64,000 bases of DNA from Candidatus Paceibacterota bacterium (GTDB lineage: Bacteria; Verrucomicrobiota; Verrucomicrobiia; Limisphaerales; UBA8199), in NCBI GenBank assembly GCA_035452965.1, contig DAOTCE010000009.1, forward strand, positions 62,001 through 126,000, in the 5' to 3' direction. The position numbers were made by a program, and so were the translations under genes. Numbering within the stretch: the stretch's first letter is position 1; every line of letters starts with the position of its first letter. Of this stretch, positions 18,167-26,616 are shown piece by piece. The notes beneath the pieces are model-generated. The model saw nothing but the letters and a program-made list of their open reading frames with translations. It had not been told where the DNA came from and searched no databases.

Positions 18167-18630
18167 AATCCAGACTCCTGCCTAACGGCCTTTCCCGAAG
18201 GACAAGCCGTTGCCTTCTCAACGCCGGCATTCCCATCGACAGGGAGGTGATCCGGCACGCTCTCAAAACCGGAGAGCTCTACCCCTTCTTCTGGCCTCCA
18301 AACTACGGCATATACACGCACGCTGAGGTCTGCCTTTGGGCCGGCATAGATGCAAAAGCCCTCTCGTGTCGCCCCTCTCAAGATGAAGTGTCGCCGTATC
18401 CTGCCAACGGACTTTCCTATCGGGCCAATCGGTGCCTCGCGCGATTCGCCATTCCCGCCACGAAGAGGGCGGTTCGTCATGCCCTGCGGACTGGAGTGCT
18501 CGTGCCGCGCCATCGCCCCAGCAACTACGGCCCACAAACCCATGCCGAGCTTTGCCGCTGGGCGGGCGTCAATCCCGCGGCCATCATATCCGCGCGTCCC
18601 AAACGCACGACATCCGGCCCGATAGACTGA
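18163..18630 (+). CDS. Protein of two tandem RNA polymerase alpha-CTD-like domains
   Basis: This 155-aa protein is an internal duplication. Residues about 5-68 begin LPNGLSRRTSRCLLNAGI and end PPNYGIYTHAEVCLWAGI; residues about 82-146 begin PANGLSYRANRCLARFAI and end PSNYGPQTHAELCRWAGV. Each half follows the pattern of the alpha-subunit C-terminal domain: LSxRxxxCL, an isoleucine, then NxGxxxxxE. That domain is a helix-hairpin-helix that binds UP-element DNA and activators. The start at 18163 overlaps the preceding 50-aa gene by 4 bases (ATGA), so it belongs to the AbiE operon. A phage-like or plasmid-like polymerase modulator is possible, but function is unproven. Confidence 0.6.
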   Translation: MKSRLLPNGLSRRTSRCLLNAGIPIDREVIRHALKTGELYPFFWPPNYGIYTHAEVCLWAGIDAKALSCRPSQDEVSPYPANGLSYRANRCLARFAIPATKRAVRHALRTGVLVPRHRPSNYGPQTHAELCRWAGVNPAAIISARPKRTTSGPID

Positions 18631-18713
18631 AGTGCGGAGTCAGCCGCTTGAAAGCAGACGATTGCATTCGCCGCGGATATTACGAGTCGAAACACCACGA
18701 AGACTGCCGACTC

Positions 18714-18959
18714 GCCGTGACCAGCGCGCGGCATGCTTCGCTCCACGGGCTGCCGGTCGGCCCTGTTCCCTCTCGACCACGCCCGTTCCACTCCACAAAC
18801 CGCGCGCTCGTCACGAGCGGGCATTCGCCGGAAGCCGCAGGCGCGGCAGGCTTCCGTCTGTGGCTCGGCGGCGGGACGTTGCGCTCCGGCTGCGTTTCGC
18901 TAGGCGCTGCTCTCCGTCCTTCGCTCCACTTTCCCCGCTCACCGACCACAGACCGAAGC
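18714..18959 (+). repeat. ~250-bp direct repeat, copy B
   Basis: Second copy of the repeat seen at 15590-15839, same orientation, about 3.1 kb further on. Differences are scattered point changes and a 2-base deletion near 18839. The copy starts about 80 bases after the alpha-CTD-like gene. Together the two copies enclose exactly the AbiE-like operon. Confidence 0.9.
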
Positions 18960-19255
18960 TGGGTGTCGACAGAACAGCAGATTCGTCAATCGGCGATTGG
19001 CGAATTCAGATTCTCCAATCAGTGATTGAAAAATCGTCGAGCCATTCGGCTCGGGCTTGGACAACGCGATGAAACCCCTCTTGATTGTATGGCGGCGTCG
19101 GTCGCGTCAAGGTAGTGCGCCCCGGCTGCCCCCGCCTCCACCTTGACCCGTCCGCCGCCGCCGGGGAGTTTTGCCTTTAGGTTTTCATCGCGGAAGTGTG
19201 TCGTCGCGGGGCGACGGAAGGTGAAAAAATCACTGAAATCAGGGCAACTCCTGCT
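18960..19255. other. Non-coding stretch left of the MORN-like gene
   Basis: About 300 bases with no convincing gene. It contains short related motifs around CGATTG/CAATC (18990-19030) and a GC-rich block near 19110-19170. It separates the defence island from the conjugative element genes, and nothing like an att site or tRNA is visible. Confidence 0.5.
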
Positions 19256-20152
19256 ATGCTTTTGCCCGGGACTCGTGTTAAATGGGCCAGAATTCACGTT
19301 CAATGGTCGAAGTGCAAAACATGTGACGTGAGAACCGCGATTCAAAAGTCCTGGTATCGAAACGGTCTGCTCCGCGAACAAATGCCTCTCCGAAACGGTC
19401 ACCGGCATGGCGTTGCCCGTGTCTGGCACAAGAACGGACGCCTCGCCTCTGAGGAACGCTACGCCGATGGCCTGTTGCATGGCGTCTGCCGCCAATGGAG
19501 TGAAACGGGCCGACTGCTCGGCAAATACCGCATGGTTCAAGGCACGGGTGTGCAGCGTGCATGGCATGATAACGGCAAGCCTCAGATGGAGTTGTCCACC
19601 GTGCGGGGCGAGTTCTGCGGGCGCAGCCGAAGCTGGTTGAGTGACGGCACGCTCCTGTCCGACGACATCTATCTCCGGGGTAAACTGGTCAGCGCCGACG
19701 AATACCGCGCGGCGGCAGCGAAGGACAAGTCGTTGCCGAAGCTGGGTAGGGTGACGAAGGCGGTGAAGCCGGTGTCGGAGAAACACATTCACCGAGTTTT
19801 CGTCGCCGGGCTGCTGGCCAAGCCCAATCGCTTCGAGGCGCGGGCCTGGCTGGAGGCCAGGAGCGCCGATAGCTCCGCCCGATCGCTCGGCCGATTCAAG
19901 CGCGAGAGTGACGCGGCGAAGTTCGTCGCCGCGCTCTACGACGCCGCCGCGACCGAGGTGATCGCGCCCGACGTTTACCGCAGTAAGAAAGGCGACGAGT
20001 TTGCGGATGCCTTGCTGGTGCGCGTGCCGAAGTCTCCTCCCAAGCGGAAGGCGATCCGCACGGTCTGCGCCCAGCTTCAAAAGCGAAAGCTTGGAGCAGT
20101 GCAGCCGGACGTGGACCTCGGCGAGACGCATTTGTTCCTTTCCCTGGCCTGA
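19256..20152 (+). CDS. MORN/YwqK-like repeat protein
   Basis: A 298-aa protein. Residues about 28-130 hold four to five imperfect repeats of the type WYRNGLLREQMPLRNGHRHG, WHKNGRLASEERYADGLLHG and WHDNGKPQMELSTVRGEFCG, the MORN-like pattern of YwqK-family proteins. The second half is rich in Lys/Arg and helical, without a recognised family. ATG 19256 was chosen; a GTG at 19196 would add 20 residues. The gene ends 1 base before the end of the convergent ClpB-like gene. Function unknown: such proteins can be antitoxins, lipoproteins or adaptor proteins, but there is no signal peptide here. Confidence 0.7.
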   Translation: MLLPGTRVKWARIHVQWSKCKTCDVRTAIQKSWYRNGLLREQMPLRNGHRHGVARVWHKNGRLASEERYADGLLHGVCRQWSETGRLLGKYRMVQGTGVQRAWHDNGKPQMELSTVRGEFCGRSRSWLSDGTLLSDDIYLRGKLVSADEYRAAAAKDKSLPKLGRVTKAVKPVSEKHIHRVFVAGLLAKPNRFEARAWLEARSADSSARSLGRFKRESDAAKFVAALYDAAATEVIAPDVYRSKKGDEFADALLVRVPKSPPKRKAIRTVCAQLQKRKLGAVQPDVDLGETHLFLSLA

Positions 20153-20153
20153 A

Positions 20154-21062
20154 TTAGAACACGCCGAGGCGGTCGTGCAGCTCGTCGTGCGCGAGGATAC
20201 CGCAGGCGGGACGACCAGTGAGCAGGCATTCCGCCACCGCGTCGCCAACGAGCTTCTCCACGGCATCGCGCATCGGACGCGCGCCGAGTTTCGGGTGGAA
20301 TCCCTTGCGCACGAGAAACGGCAACGCGGTCTTATCGAGCTCGATCTTGTGCCCGCGCGCGGCCAGAAACTCGATTTCGCGGGACAAGAACTTCTCTGCA
20401 ATCTCCAACTGGTGTTCGTAGCTCAGGCGATGGAACACGAGCTTCTCATTCACGCGTGCGAAGATCTCCGGGCGCAAGGCTTGTTGCGCGCGGGTGAGGA
20501 CGTGGCGTTCGAGCGTGGCTTCGTTCGAGTGCTGGAGGCTCATCAGTTCCGCCGATCCAATGTTTGACGTTAGCCACACGTAGAACCCGCTGAAGTCGAG
20601 CGTCTGGCCGGTCGCCACCGTGAGCCGGGCGGCATCGAGCAGTTGCAGCAGGATGTCCAGCACGCGTGGGTGCGCCTTCTCCGCCTCATCGAACAGAAGC
20701 GAACCCTCCGCCGCGCGTTCGCGCACCGCTCCGAGGTAGCCGATTTCTCCGAGTCGTGCGCCCAGCAGCAGACCGAGCGCTTCCTGATTCTGAAACTCCG
20801 ACATGTCGAAACGGAACAACTTCCCATCGCCGAAAACGTGATTCGTCGTCACGACCACCGTCTCGGTTTTGCCCACGCCGGTAGGCCCGAGCAGCAGGAA
20901 GCTGCCGCGTGGCCGTGACGGTTTCGTGAGCCCGAGTTCGCCCCGGCGAACAGCGGAGACGATTCGCGGAATCGTGTGGGACTGGCCGCGGATTTCGCGC
21001 GGCAACAACACGTCGAGTGCCTGGAGGTTGGTAAGCTTGTGCGAGTCTGGTGTTTTGTTCAT
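20154..21062 (-). CDS. AAA+ ATPase resembling the D2 module of ClpB
   Basis: At 302 aa this covers only a single AAA+ module of the ClpA/B class. It has Walker A GPTGVGKT (59-66), Walker B SLLFDEAEKA with D125-E126, sensor 1 TSNIGS (165-170), the arginine finger in RPEIFARVNE (R203) and sensor 2 GARPMRDAV. The N-domain, first AAA+ domain and middle coiled coil of true ClpB are missing, and the gene has its own start, so it is a stand-alone protein. Position beside the type IV secretion operon and divergent from virB2 suggests a role in the mobile element, such as remodelling relaxosome or secretion proteins. That role is an inference. Confidence 0.8.
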   Translation of the reverse strand: MNKTPDSHKLTNLQALDVLLPREIRGQSHTIPRIVSAVRRGELGLTKPSRPRGSFLLLGPTGVGKTETVVVTTNHVFGDGKLFRFDMSEFQNQEALGLLLGARLGEIGYLGAVRERAAEGSLLFDEAEKAHPRVLDILLQLLDAARLTVATGQTLDFSGFYVWLTSNIGSAELMSLQHSNEATLERHVLTRAQQALRPEIFARVNEKLVFHRLSYEHQLEIAEKFLSREIEFLAARGHKIELDKTALPFLVRKGFHPKLGARPMRDAVEKLVGDAVAECLLTGRPACGILAHDELHDRLGVF

Positions 21063-21198
21063 CGCCTACCTTTAACAGGGACATCCCCGCACCTTGTGTC
21101 CCTCCTACACCCGGCTTTCTGCCCTTTGCTTCATGCTGCGTCCCGTGATCAGCGCGGTAGTCGCTGCTCAACGACAGAAAAACAAAAACACGACTCGT

Positions 21199-21561
21199 AT
21201 GAAGCTCATCAAACACATCAAACCCCTCGGTCAGAAAATCCGCTCGCGGCTGCCGTCGCTGCTCCTGGCTGCCGCAGTCCTCGCCCTGAACAGCACCTCT
21301 GCTTACGCGCAGGCGTTCAACTCCACCGAACTCAAGACCGGCATCAGCAACAGCCTCGCCGTGATCATGATGTTCGGATTCGTGCTCGGCATCTCGTGCG
21401 TCATCTACGGCGGGTTCGCCATCCGGCGCGGCGACGTGGATCAGGGCAAGATGTCCATCATCGGCGGTGCAATCATCGCCGCCGCCCCGGCGGTCATCTT
21501 TGCCTTCTTCAAGATCTTCGGCATCGACACCAACAGCACGGTGGGTGTGGGCAACTTCTAA
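21199..21561 (+). CDS. virB2: VirB2/TrbC-like pilin subunit
   Basis: A 120-aa protein with a long signal peptide (basic MKLIKHIKPLGQKIRSR, hydrophobic LLLAAAVLAL, cleavage after AYA-QA). The mature part has two membrane helices, AVIMMFGFVLGISCVIYGGF and IIGGAIIAAAPAVIFAFF. This is the layout of VirB2/TrbC pilins, which polymerise into the conjugative pilus. It is the first gene of the secretion operon and is followed 39 bases later by the VirB3-like gene. ATG 21199 was preferred over the upstream start because it places the signal peptide at the N-terminus. Confidence 0.85.
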   Translation: MKLIKHIKPLGQKIRSRLPSLLLAAAVLALNSTSAYAQAFNSTELKTGISNSLAVIMMFGFVLGISCVIYGGFAIRRGDVDQGKMSIIGGAIIAAAPAVIFAFFKIFGIDTNSTVGVGNF

Positions 21562-21600
21562 TCTCGCCAACCGACCTGCCACCCGCCGCCCCGAGCCACC

Positions 21601-21939
21601 ATGAAAGCCGAACTCCGCCTCACCGACACCAACGCCGCTTCCGACTCCAAAGGTCGGACGTGGGGATTGGAGGGCGGTTTGTTCTGGTGGCTCGTGGGCG
21701 GCATCGGCGTGGGCATCACGGTGTTCTTCGTGTTCCTCGTAATACTGAAGTCATCGTTGCTCACGTCTCTGGGCGTGGCGCTCGTTCCGGTGGGGCTTTG
21801 CCTCGCCTACATCTTCGGCCTGCGGCAGGGGAAACCGCCTGGCTACGACCGCGACATTTTCGAGCGCGTGTTCACTGGTGGCGGTTTTGCCCCCGAACCT
21901 CCGCGCCTCACGCATCCACTCGCAAAGGACCTGCCATGA
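21601..21939 (+). CDS. virB3: VirB3/TrbD-like inner-membrane protein
   Basis: A 112-aa protein with two adjacent membrane helices (WWLVGGIGVGITVFFVFLV and LGVALVPVGLCLAYIFGL) followed by a short cytoplasmic tail RQGKPPGYDRDIFE. That tail, starting (R)xGKPxGY, is typical of VirB3/TrbD-type proteins, which anchor the VirB4 ATPase. It lies between the pilin and VirB4 genes, as in P- and T-type systems. The stop overlaps the next small gene by 4 bases. Confidence 0.8.
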   Translation: MKAELRLTDTNAASDSKGRTWGLEGGLFWWLVGGIGVGITVFFVFLVILKSSLLTSLGVALVPVGLCLAYIFGLRQGKPPGYDRDIFERVFTGGGFAPEPPRLTHPLAKDLP

Positions 21940-22202
21940 GCCGCTACATCTTTGAACAACTCGACACCGCCGACCAGGCGCTGCGTGAGAATCTCCACCG
22001 GAACGACCTTGACCCCACCGCGCGCGAGCACATGGAGCGCGCCTTGGCCCACGTCCGGGAAGCCTACGTAGCGACGAACGAAATCGGCAAGGCGCGCTCC
22101 GTTCAGCGGCTCGTGGGGGACTTGGAGAAAGTGAATCACATCGTGGCAAAAGTCCGCCGCCGCGAACGTCCCGCCGTCATCAGTAAATCCATCCGAGTCT
22201 GA
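21936..22202 (+). CDS. Small helical protein between VirB3 and VirB4
   Basis: An 88-aa protein beginning MSRYIFEQLDTADQALRENL, largely helical and charged, with no membrane segment. It starts in an ATGA overlap with the VirB3-like gene and ends 3 bases before virB4, so it is firmly part of the operon. No family is recognised. A regulatory or chaperone role for VirB4 assembly is conceivable, but only position supports it. Confidence 0.7.
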   Translation: MSRYIFEQLDTADQALRENLHRNDLDPTAREHMERALAHVREAYVATNEIGKARSVQRLVGDLEKVNHIVAKVRRRERPAVISKSIRV

Positions 22203-22205
22203 CCT

Positions 22206-24941
22206 ATGTTCGAACGCGCACCCAACGGCTTCTTCACCCACGACCTGATCGTGTTCAACCACCTCCGGCGCGGCGGCTACGTGTCGAAGGGCTTCATCTT
22301 CGAGTCCCCCGACCTGACGAACAGCCCGATTGCAGACCTGAACGACTTCCAGGACCAACTCTGTCTCCTGCTGGCGTCCCTCCACGAAAACCAGCGGCTA
22401 CAAGTGCAATACTTCTGCGATTCCGACTACAAGGGGGAGTTGCTGCGTTACCAGCAGGAGACAGAGCGCTTTTCCAACGTCTGGACCAAGCGCGCCCGCA
22501 ACGAACGCTTCGCGCGCTATTGGCAGGCGATGTCCGAGCGCAAACTCCGCCGTCAGCGCGTCATCTTCTACATCTCCCGGGCACTGGAGAACGTGCCGAC
22601 GAAGTTCCAGACCGCCGCTGCCCGCCGAGATTACTACCAGACGCTGCTCGAACAGCTTCAGACCGAGTTCGAGCACGTTCACCGCCTACTGCTCGAAATC
22701 TTCGGCTCAGCCGGGGCACGTGTGCTGGCCATGACGGATGCCGACCACTTCCGCCACTACAAGCGCTTCCTCAATCCGTCGCTCAACGACCGGTTCGACT
22801 ACGATCCGGCGGAAGGCTTCGCGCCCGAACTTTCGATTCAGGAAAACTGCTGGCACAGCGAGGGGAACGGGCAGTCTGACTTTGGGTTCTTCCTCGATGG
22901 CCACTACCACTCGCTCATCGTCCTGACCCGCTGGCCGCGCACGACCTATCCCGGCATCATTCAACGCCTCACCAATCTCCGCCTCCTTGACTACACCATC
23001 ACGGTGAACATTGATCCGTTGCCCATCACCAAGGAGATCAGCAAGGAGGAGAAGGAGCACGACCGCGTGGCCGGCGACTACGCCAGCGAAAAGAAAATCT
23101 CGCTGCTGACCGTGATGGAGAAGAAGCAGAAGAAGATTCACGCCTTGATGCAGGGGCAGACGATTCCGTTCCACGCGATGTTCGCCATCCGTGTCTGGGA
23201 CAAGACTCGCGACGGCCTCAATGCCAAGGCCGGGGCGATCAAGAACGCCATCAACTCCATGAACGCGGCCCAATACTTCGAGAGCAATCTACCCAGCACC
23301 TCGAAGAATCTGTTCTTCCAGACCTGGCCGGGCTGGACCTGGGGACGCTACGAACACCGGAAACTCTACGCCGAGCATCGCTTCCTCGCCGACATGCTCC
23401 CGGTCACCAGCACGTTCACCGGCCACCTGGCGACCGCCGAGGCGATCTACGACGGCCCGGCCAACAATCTGGTCGGCATCCAGACGTTTTCGGGCGGCAA
23501 GGATTCCGCGTCCCCGCAGCACGCGGTGTTGCTCGGCATGTCCGGCGCGGGCAAATCCGTGACCGTCTGTGACCTGCTCACCCAAACGGAAGGCTACTTC
23601 GGTTACACCGTCATCATTGAGGAGGGACTCAGCTACGGTATCTACACCGCCACGGTCGAAGAAGGCGCGCGGCCCATCATCATTCACCCGGACGGCGACT
23701 TGACCATCAACTACCTCGACACGAAGGGGCTGCCGCTCACGCCCGATCATCTCTCCGCCTCGACCGCACTTGTCGCCCGGATGATCGGCACGAGCGCCCA
23801 GGAGGACAAACAGATGCTCCGCCAGGCGCAGATCGCCAAGTATCTGAATCTGCTTTACGAGGATTCCTTCCAGGACTGGCAGAAGAAGCGGCACGACCAG
23901 TTGCTCGTCATCGCCCGACACGCGCTGGCACTCCAGCAGTTTCGGGCCGAGCGGATGCCGCCCGGCGCGACCAGCCTCGAAACCTTCGCCGATTTCCGCG
24001 ATTGGCGAGCCGTCAACCCCGCCGAGGCGGAAGCCTACCTGGCACAGTTCGATGAAGCCGAGGCGTTGAAGTTCCTGAAAGAGCCGAAGACCAGCAAGGA
24101 AGTCCGCAACCTGGCGTTCGCCTATTTCACGCCCGATGAGTTCCCGACGCACCGGATGCTTCAGGAATTAATGATGCTCGACCCGATGGGAGCGGAGCGC
24201 GACCAGATCATGGAAATCGCCACGCTCATCCTCCCGTGGTGTCGCGATGGCAACTACGGCTGCTTGTTCGACGGCACGAGCAACCTCTCGCTTACTGGCA
24301 AAATCGCGCACTTCGAGTTGGGCTACATCCCGGAGTCGGCGAAGGAGTTGAAAGCCGCCGCTGGCTTCCTCATCACCAACCACGCGCGCAAGCACATCAT
24401 GACGCTACCGCGTGCGATTCGGAAACGGAACATCTACGAAGAAGTCGCCCGCTTTCTCGACATCCCCGGAGGCCAGGAAATTGTGCAGGAGAGCTACGCC
24501 CAGCTTCGCAAGTTCAATTGCTGGAACATCTCCATCGTGCAGCAATACGCGCGGTTCAAACAGTCGCGCATCCGCTCCGCCGTGTTCGGCAACAGTCGGC
24601 AATTCTTCATCATGCGCCAGAACGACCGCGCTGACCTCGATGACATGGGCAAGGACATCGCACTACCCGAGGTGACGCAGCACGCGATCATGAATTATCC
24701 GCTGCCGGATCATCAGCCCGGCGAGAAGTATTCGCCGTTCACGTATCTGCACACCGACTCGACCCGCAATATCTGCGGCACGGTTCACAACGTCGCTTCG
24801 CCGGAGTTGCTCTATTGCAGTTCCTCCAGCGGAGAGCACTTCGACCGCCGTGCCCGCGAACTCCGCCAGAGTCCGAGTGTGGTCGAGGGAATCATCCATC
24901 ACTCAAACGCACGCAAAGACAGCGATCCCAAAACTCATTAA
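22206..24941 (+). CDS. virB4: VirB4/TrbE conjugation ATPase
   Basis: This 911-aa protein energises pilus assembly and substrate transfer. The N-terminal 400 residues are the VirB4 N-domain. The ATPase domain has Walker A LLGMSGAGKSVT at about residues 442-453, a long strand-rich insert, and C-terminal segments FNCWNISIVQQYARF and MRQNDRADLDD where VirB4 motifs lie. The conserved GYFGYTVIIEEG and HPDGDLTINYLD segments fit the CagE/TrbE/VirB4 family. Spacing to neighbours is 3 bases upstream and 5 bases downstream. It is intact and near normal length (about 800-900 aa). Confidence 0.93.
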   Translation: MFERAPNGFFTHDLIVFNHLRRGGYVSKGFIFESPDLTNSPIADLNDFQDQLCLLLASLHENQRLQVQYFCDSDYKGELLRYQQETERFSNVWTKRARNERFARYWQAMSERKLRRQRVIFYISRALENVPTKFQTAAARRDYYQTLLEQLQTEFEHVHRLLLEIFGSAGARVLAMTDADHFRHYKRFLNPSLNDRFDYDPAEGFAPELSIQENCWHSEGNGQSDFGFFLDGHYHSLIVLTRWPRTTYPGIIQRLTNLRLLDYTITVNIDPLPITKEISKEEKEHDRVAGDYASEKKISLLTVMEKKQKKIHALMQGQTIPFHAMFAIRVWDKTRDGLNAKAGAIKNAINSMNAAQYFESNLPSTSKNLFFQTWPGWTWGRYEHRKLYAEHRFLADMLPVTSTFTGHLATAEAIYDGPANNLVGIQTFSGGKDSASPQHAVLLGMSGAGKSVTVCDLLTQTEGYFGYTVIIEEGLSYGIYTATVEEGARPIIIHPDGDLTINYLDTKGLPLTPDHLSASTALVARMIGTSAQEDKQMLRQAQIAKYLNLLYEDSFQDWQKKRHDQLLVIARHALALQQFRAERMPPGATSLETFADFRDWRAVNPAEAEAYLAQFDEAEALKFLKEPKTSKEVRNLAFAYFTPDEFPTHRMLQELMMLDPMGAERDQIMEIATLILPWCRDGNYGCLFDGTSNLSLTGKIAHFELGYIPESAKELKAAAGFLITNHARKHIMTLPRAIRKRNIYEEVARFLDIPGGQEIVQESYAQLRKFNCWNISIVQQYARFKQSRIRSAVFGNSRQFFIMRQNDRADLDDMGKDIALPEVTQHAIMNYPLPDHQPGEKYSPFTYLHTDSTRNICGTVHNVASPELLYCSSSSGEHFDRRARELRQSPSVVEGIIHHSNARKDSDPKTH

Positions 24942-24946
24942 CGCCT

Positions 24947-25372
24947 ATGAAAACCAAACTGATCAGCCACGCCCCTAAACTCCTCTCGCTCGTCCTCGTC
25001 GCCGGTCTGTTTGCCGGCTGCGCGGCCACGCGCCCCATCAGTGATGTGGCGCTCGGCGCGGGCGGCGCATACCTCGGCCACGAACTCTCCGATGGCGACC
25101 CGCTCATCACCGCCGCGGGCGCGGCAGGCGGGGTGATTGTCAGCGAGACGCTCCATTACGCTGCGAAGAAACAGGCCGAGAAGGCTTACGCCACTGGCTA
25201 CGACAAGGGGAAGAGCGATGCTGTCAAACAGCAGTATTGGCTCTACGTCTCCATGCAGCGCCAGCGCAACCAGGTCGCCAATGTTCGCCTTTACCCCGTG
25301 CTGTTACCGGAACAACGCATCGACGGGGTAACGTTCCAACCAACCACAAAATACCTCCGCATCGAGGAATAA
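24947..25372 (+). CDS. Small conjugation-associated lipoprotein
   Basis: A 141-aa protein with a lipoprotein signal peptide: MKTKLISHAPKLLSLVLVAG and the lipobox LFAGC, so the mature protein begins at Cys21 or nearby. A glycine/alanine-rich hydrophobic stretch follows (DVALGAGGAYLGHELSD). It starts 5 bases after virB4 and is the last T4SS gene before the reversed metabolic block. It could be a VirB7- or TraQ-like element; the sequence does not decide. Confidence 0.72.
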   Translation: MKTKLISHAPKLLSLVLVAGLFAGCAATRPISDVALGAGGAYLGHELSDGDPLITAAGAAGGVIVSETLHYAAKKQAEKAYATGYDKGKSDAVKQQYWLYVSMQRQRNQVANVRLYPVLLPEQRIDGVTFQPTTKYLRIEE

Positions 25373-25436
25373 AGATCCGGGAACAGGTCACTCCCTCACA
25401 TACCTCGGTTTGTATGGAGGCCAGCGGCGTTTTGCA

Positions 25437-26123
25437 CCAATCGATTTCCTTTCGGTCACGGAAGAACTTTCCGGTGAGGTTCTGGTCGGCTTCCGTTACG
25501 AGCCAGACCGCCGTATCCGCTCCTTCTTGCACCGAGCGAGCTGCGGATGCTCCGCCCATGTCGGTGCGAACCCATCCGGGGCACATCGAGTTCACCACGA
25601 TTCCATGCTCTTTTAACGCTTCGGAAAGCATGATCGTGACGCCGTTCAGCGCGAGCTTGGAGAGGCAGTAGCTCGGCACGTTGGCTGACAGGCCATCGAG
25701 CTGACCGTAACCACTCGAAACATTGATCACTCGTGCTGCAGGAGATTATTTTAGATACGGCAGAAAAGCCTGCGTCATTTCGAGTGCCCCGAACGTGTTT
25801 GTTTGAAATGTGCTCACCATCTGCTCGCGCGCAATGGTGAGAACTGAGATCCCTTCATCGGGGTAGATTCCTGCATTATTGATCAGCACGTCGAGATGAC
25901 CGATGGAACTGAACTCCGAAGCCGCAGACGCGACACTCTTCGAATCGCTCACATCGAGGACCAGCAGCGAGGCTTTGCCAAGGCGTGCCAGTTCGCGCAC
26001 TGCCTTCTGGCCGTGTTGCTCTGAACGCGCACCAATGACACCGTGGAATTCGCGAGTGGTAAGCTGACGTGCAGTTTCAAACCCGATGCCTCGGTTTCCT
26101 CCAGTGATCAGGACGGTCTTCAT
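25437..26123 (-). pseudogene. Short-chain dehydrogenase/reductase interrupted by an in-frame stop
   Basis: The N-terminal part (26123 down to 25746, 125 codons) has the Rossmann motif ITGGNRGIG, NNAG and MTQAFLPYLK, followed directly by TAA at 25748-25746. The same frame continues with SPAARVINVSSGYG and the catalytic YCLSK (Y-x3-K), ending near GKFFRDRKEIDW at about 25437. The interruption is therefore one nonsense codon (AAA to TAA would do it), not a frameshift. The usual stop after this ending is also missing: the frame runs on to 25224 through the secretion-operon side. Either two short polypeptides are made, or the gene is dead. It is the last gene of the reversed block and its truncated end marks a junction. 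Confidence 0.82.
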
Positions 26124-26591
26124 TCAAGGTTTGCCTGCCAACTCAAAGGTGACCGTTACGTTCCCCGAGCCAACGGCCGAAGCAAGCCCCGCAGGTTCGT
26201 TGATACGGCCCAGCCGTGTGTAGCTGTAGGAGGTTGGAAAGGATTTGTAGAAAAGCACCACTGTGTTAGCGCCATAAATCATGAGGTCACCGTTCTTGAT
26301 CGTCCGGGGATTGGATGCCTTTGTCGGCAACGTGTCCGGCAATCGGTACAACTTCTCGTTCCCGTTCAGTTCCTGCATATCGACGGTCAGAGGCAGCATG
26401 GCTTTGAATGCGGTTGCAGTGGGATTGTCATCGAGTGTGGCAATGAAAGTACTGGAGCCGATTTTGATTTTCATTTGCGTGGTCGCACGGTTGCTGTTGG
26501 TGCTTTCAACGCCTTGCCCGAATCCTTGTGGAATGGCAAAGGCAAGGATCAACATGAGCGATTGAACGTATCCTGGAAGCATGCTTTTCAT
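26124..26591 (-). CDS. Cyclophilin-like fold secreted protein
   Basis: A 155-aa protein with an N-terminal signal peptide (MKSMLPGYVQSLMLILAFAI...FGQG). The mature part reads MKIKIGSSTFIATLDDNPTATAFKAMLPLTVDMQELNGNEKLYRLP, then GDLMIYGANTVVLFYKSFPTSYSYTRLGRI. This is the pattern of the cyclophilin-like (DUF4198/YxiM-like) family often paired with SDR, cupin and aldo-keto genes. Start 26591 was chosen over an upstream extension because it gives a proper signal peptide. The stop codon directly precedes the SDR start (TGAATG), so these genes are coupled. Molecular role unknown. Confidence 0.75.
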   Translation of the reverse strand: MKSMLPGYVQSLMLILAFAIPQGFGQGVESTNSNRATTQMKIKIGSSTFIATLDDNPTATAFKAMLPLTVDMQELNGNEKLYRLPDTLPTKASNPRTIKNGDLMIYGANTVVLFYKSFPTSYSYTRLGRINEPAGLASAVGSGNVTVTFELAGKP

Positions 26592-26616
26592 TTCATGGAA
26601 GCGGGTTAAACAAACA

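Noticed and set aside
19019..20401. 460-codon open frame on the minus strand
   Set aside because: Antisense to the MORN-like gene and overlaps the end of the ClpB-like gene; composition is unlike a protein.
20154..21062. The ClpB-like gene as a truncated chromosomal clpB
   Set aside because: It has its own start, complete AAA+ motifs and a proper C-terminal small domain, and no clpB 5' part lies upstream.
20976..22202. 408-codon plus-strand open frame spanning the virB2 and virB3 region
   Set aside because: Only its last 88 codons (from 21936) are plausible. The rest runs out of frame across genes with signal peptides and membrane helices.
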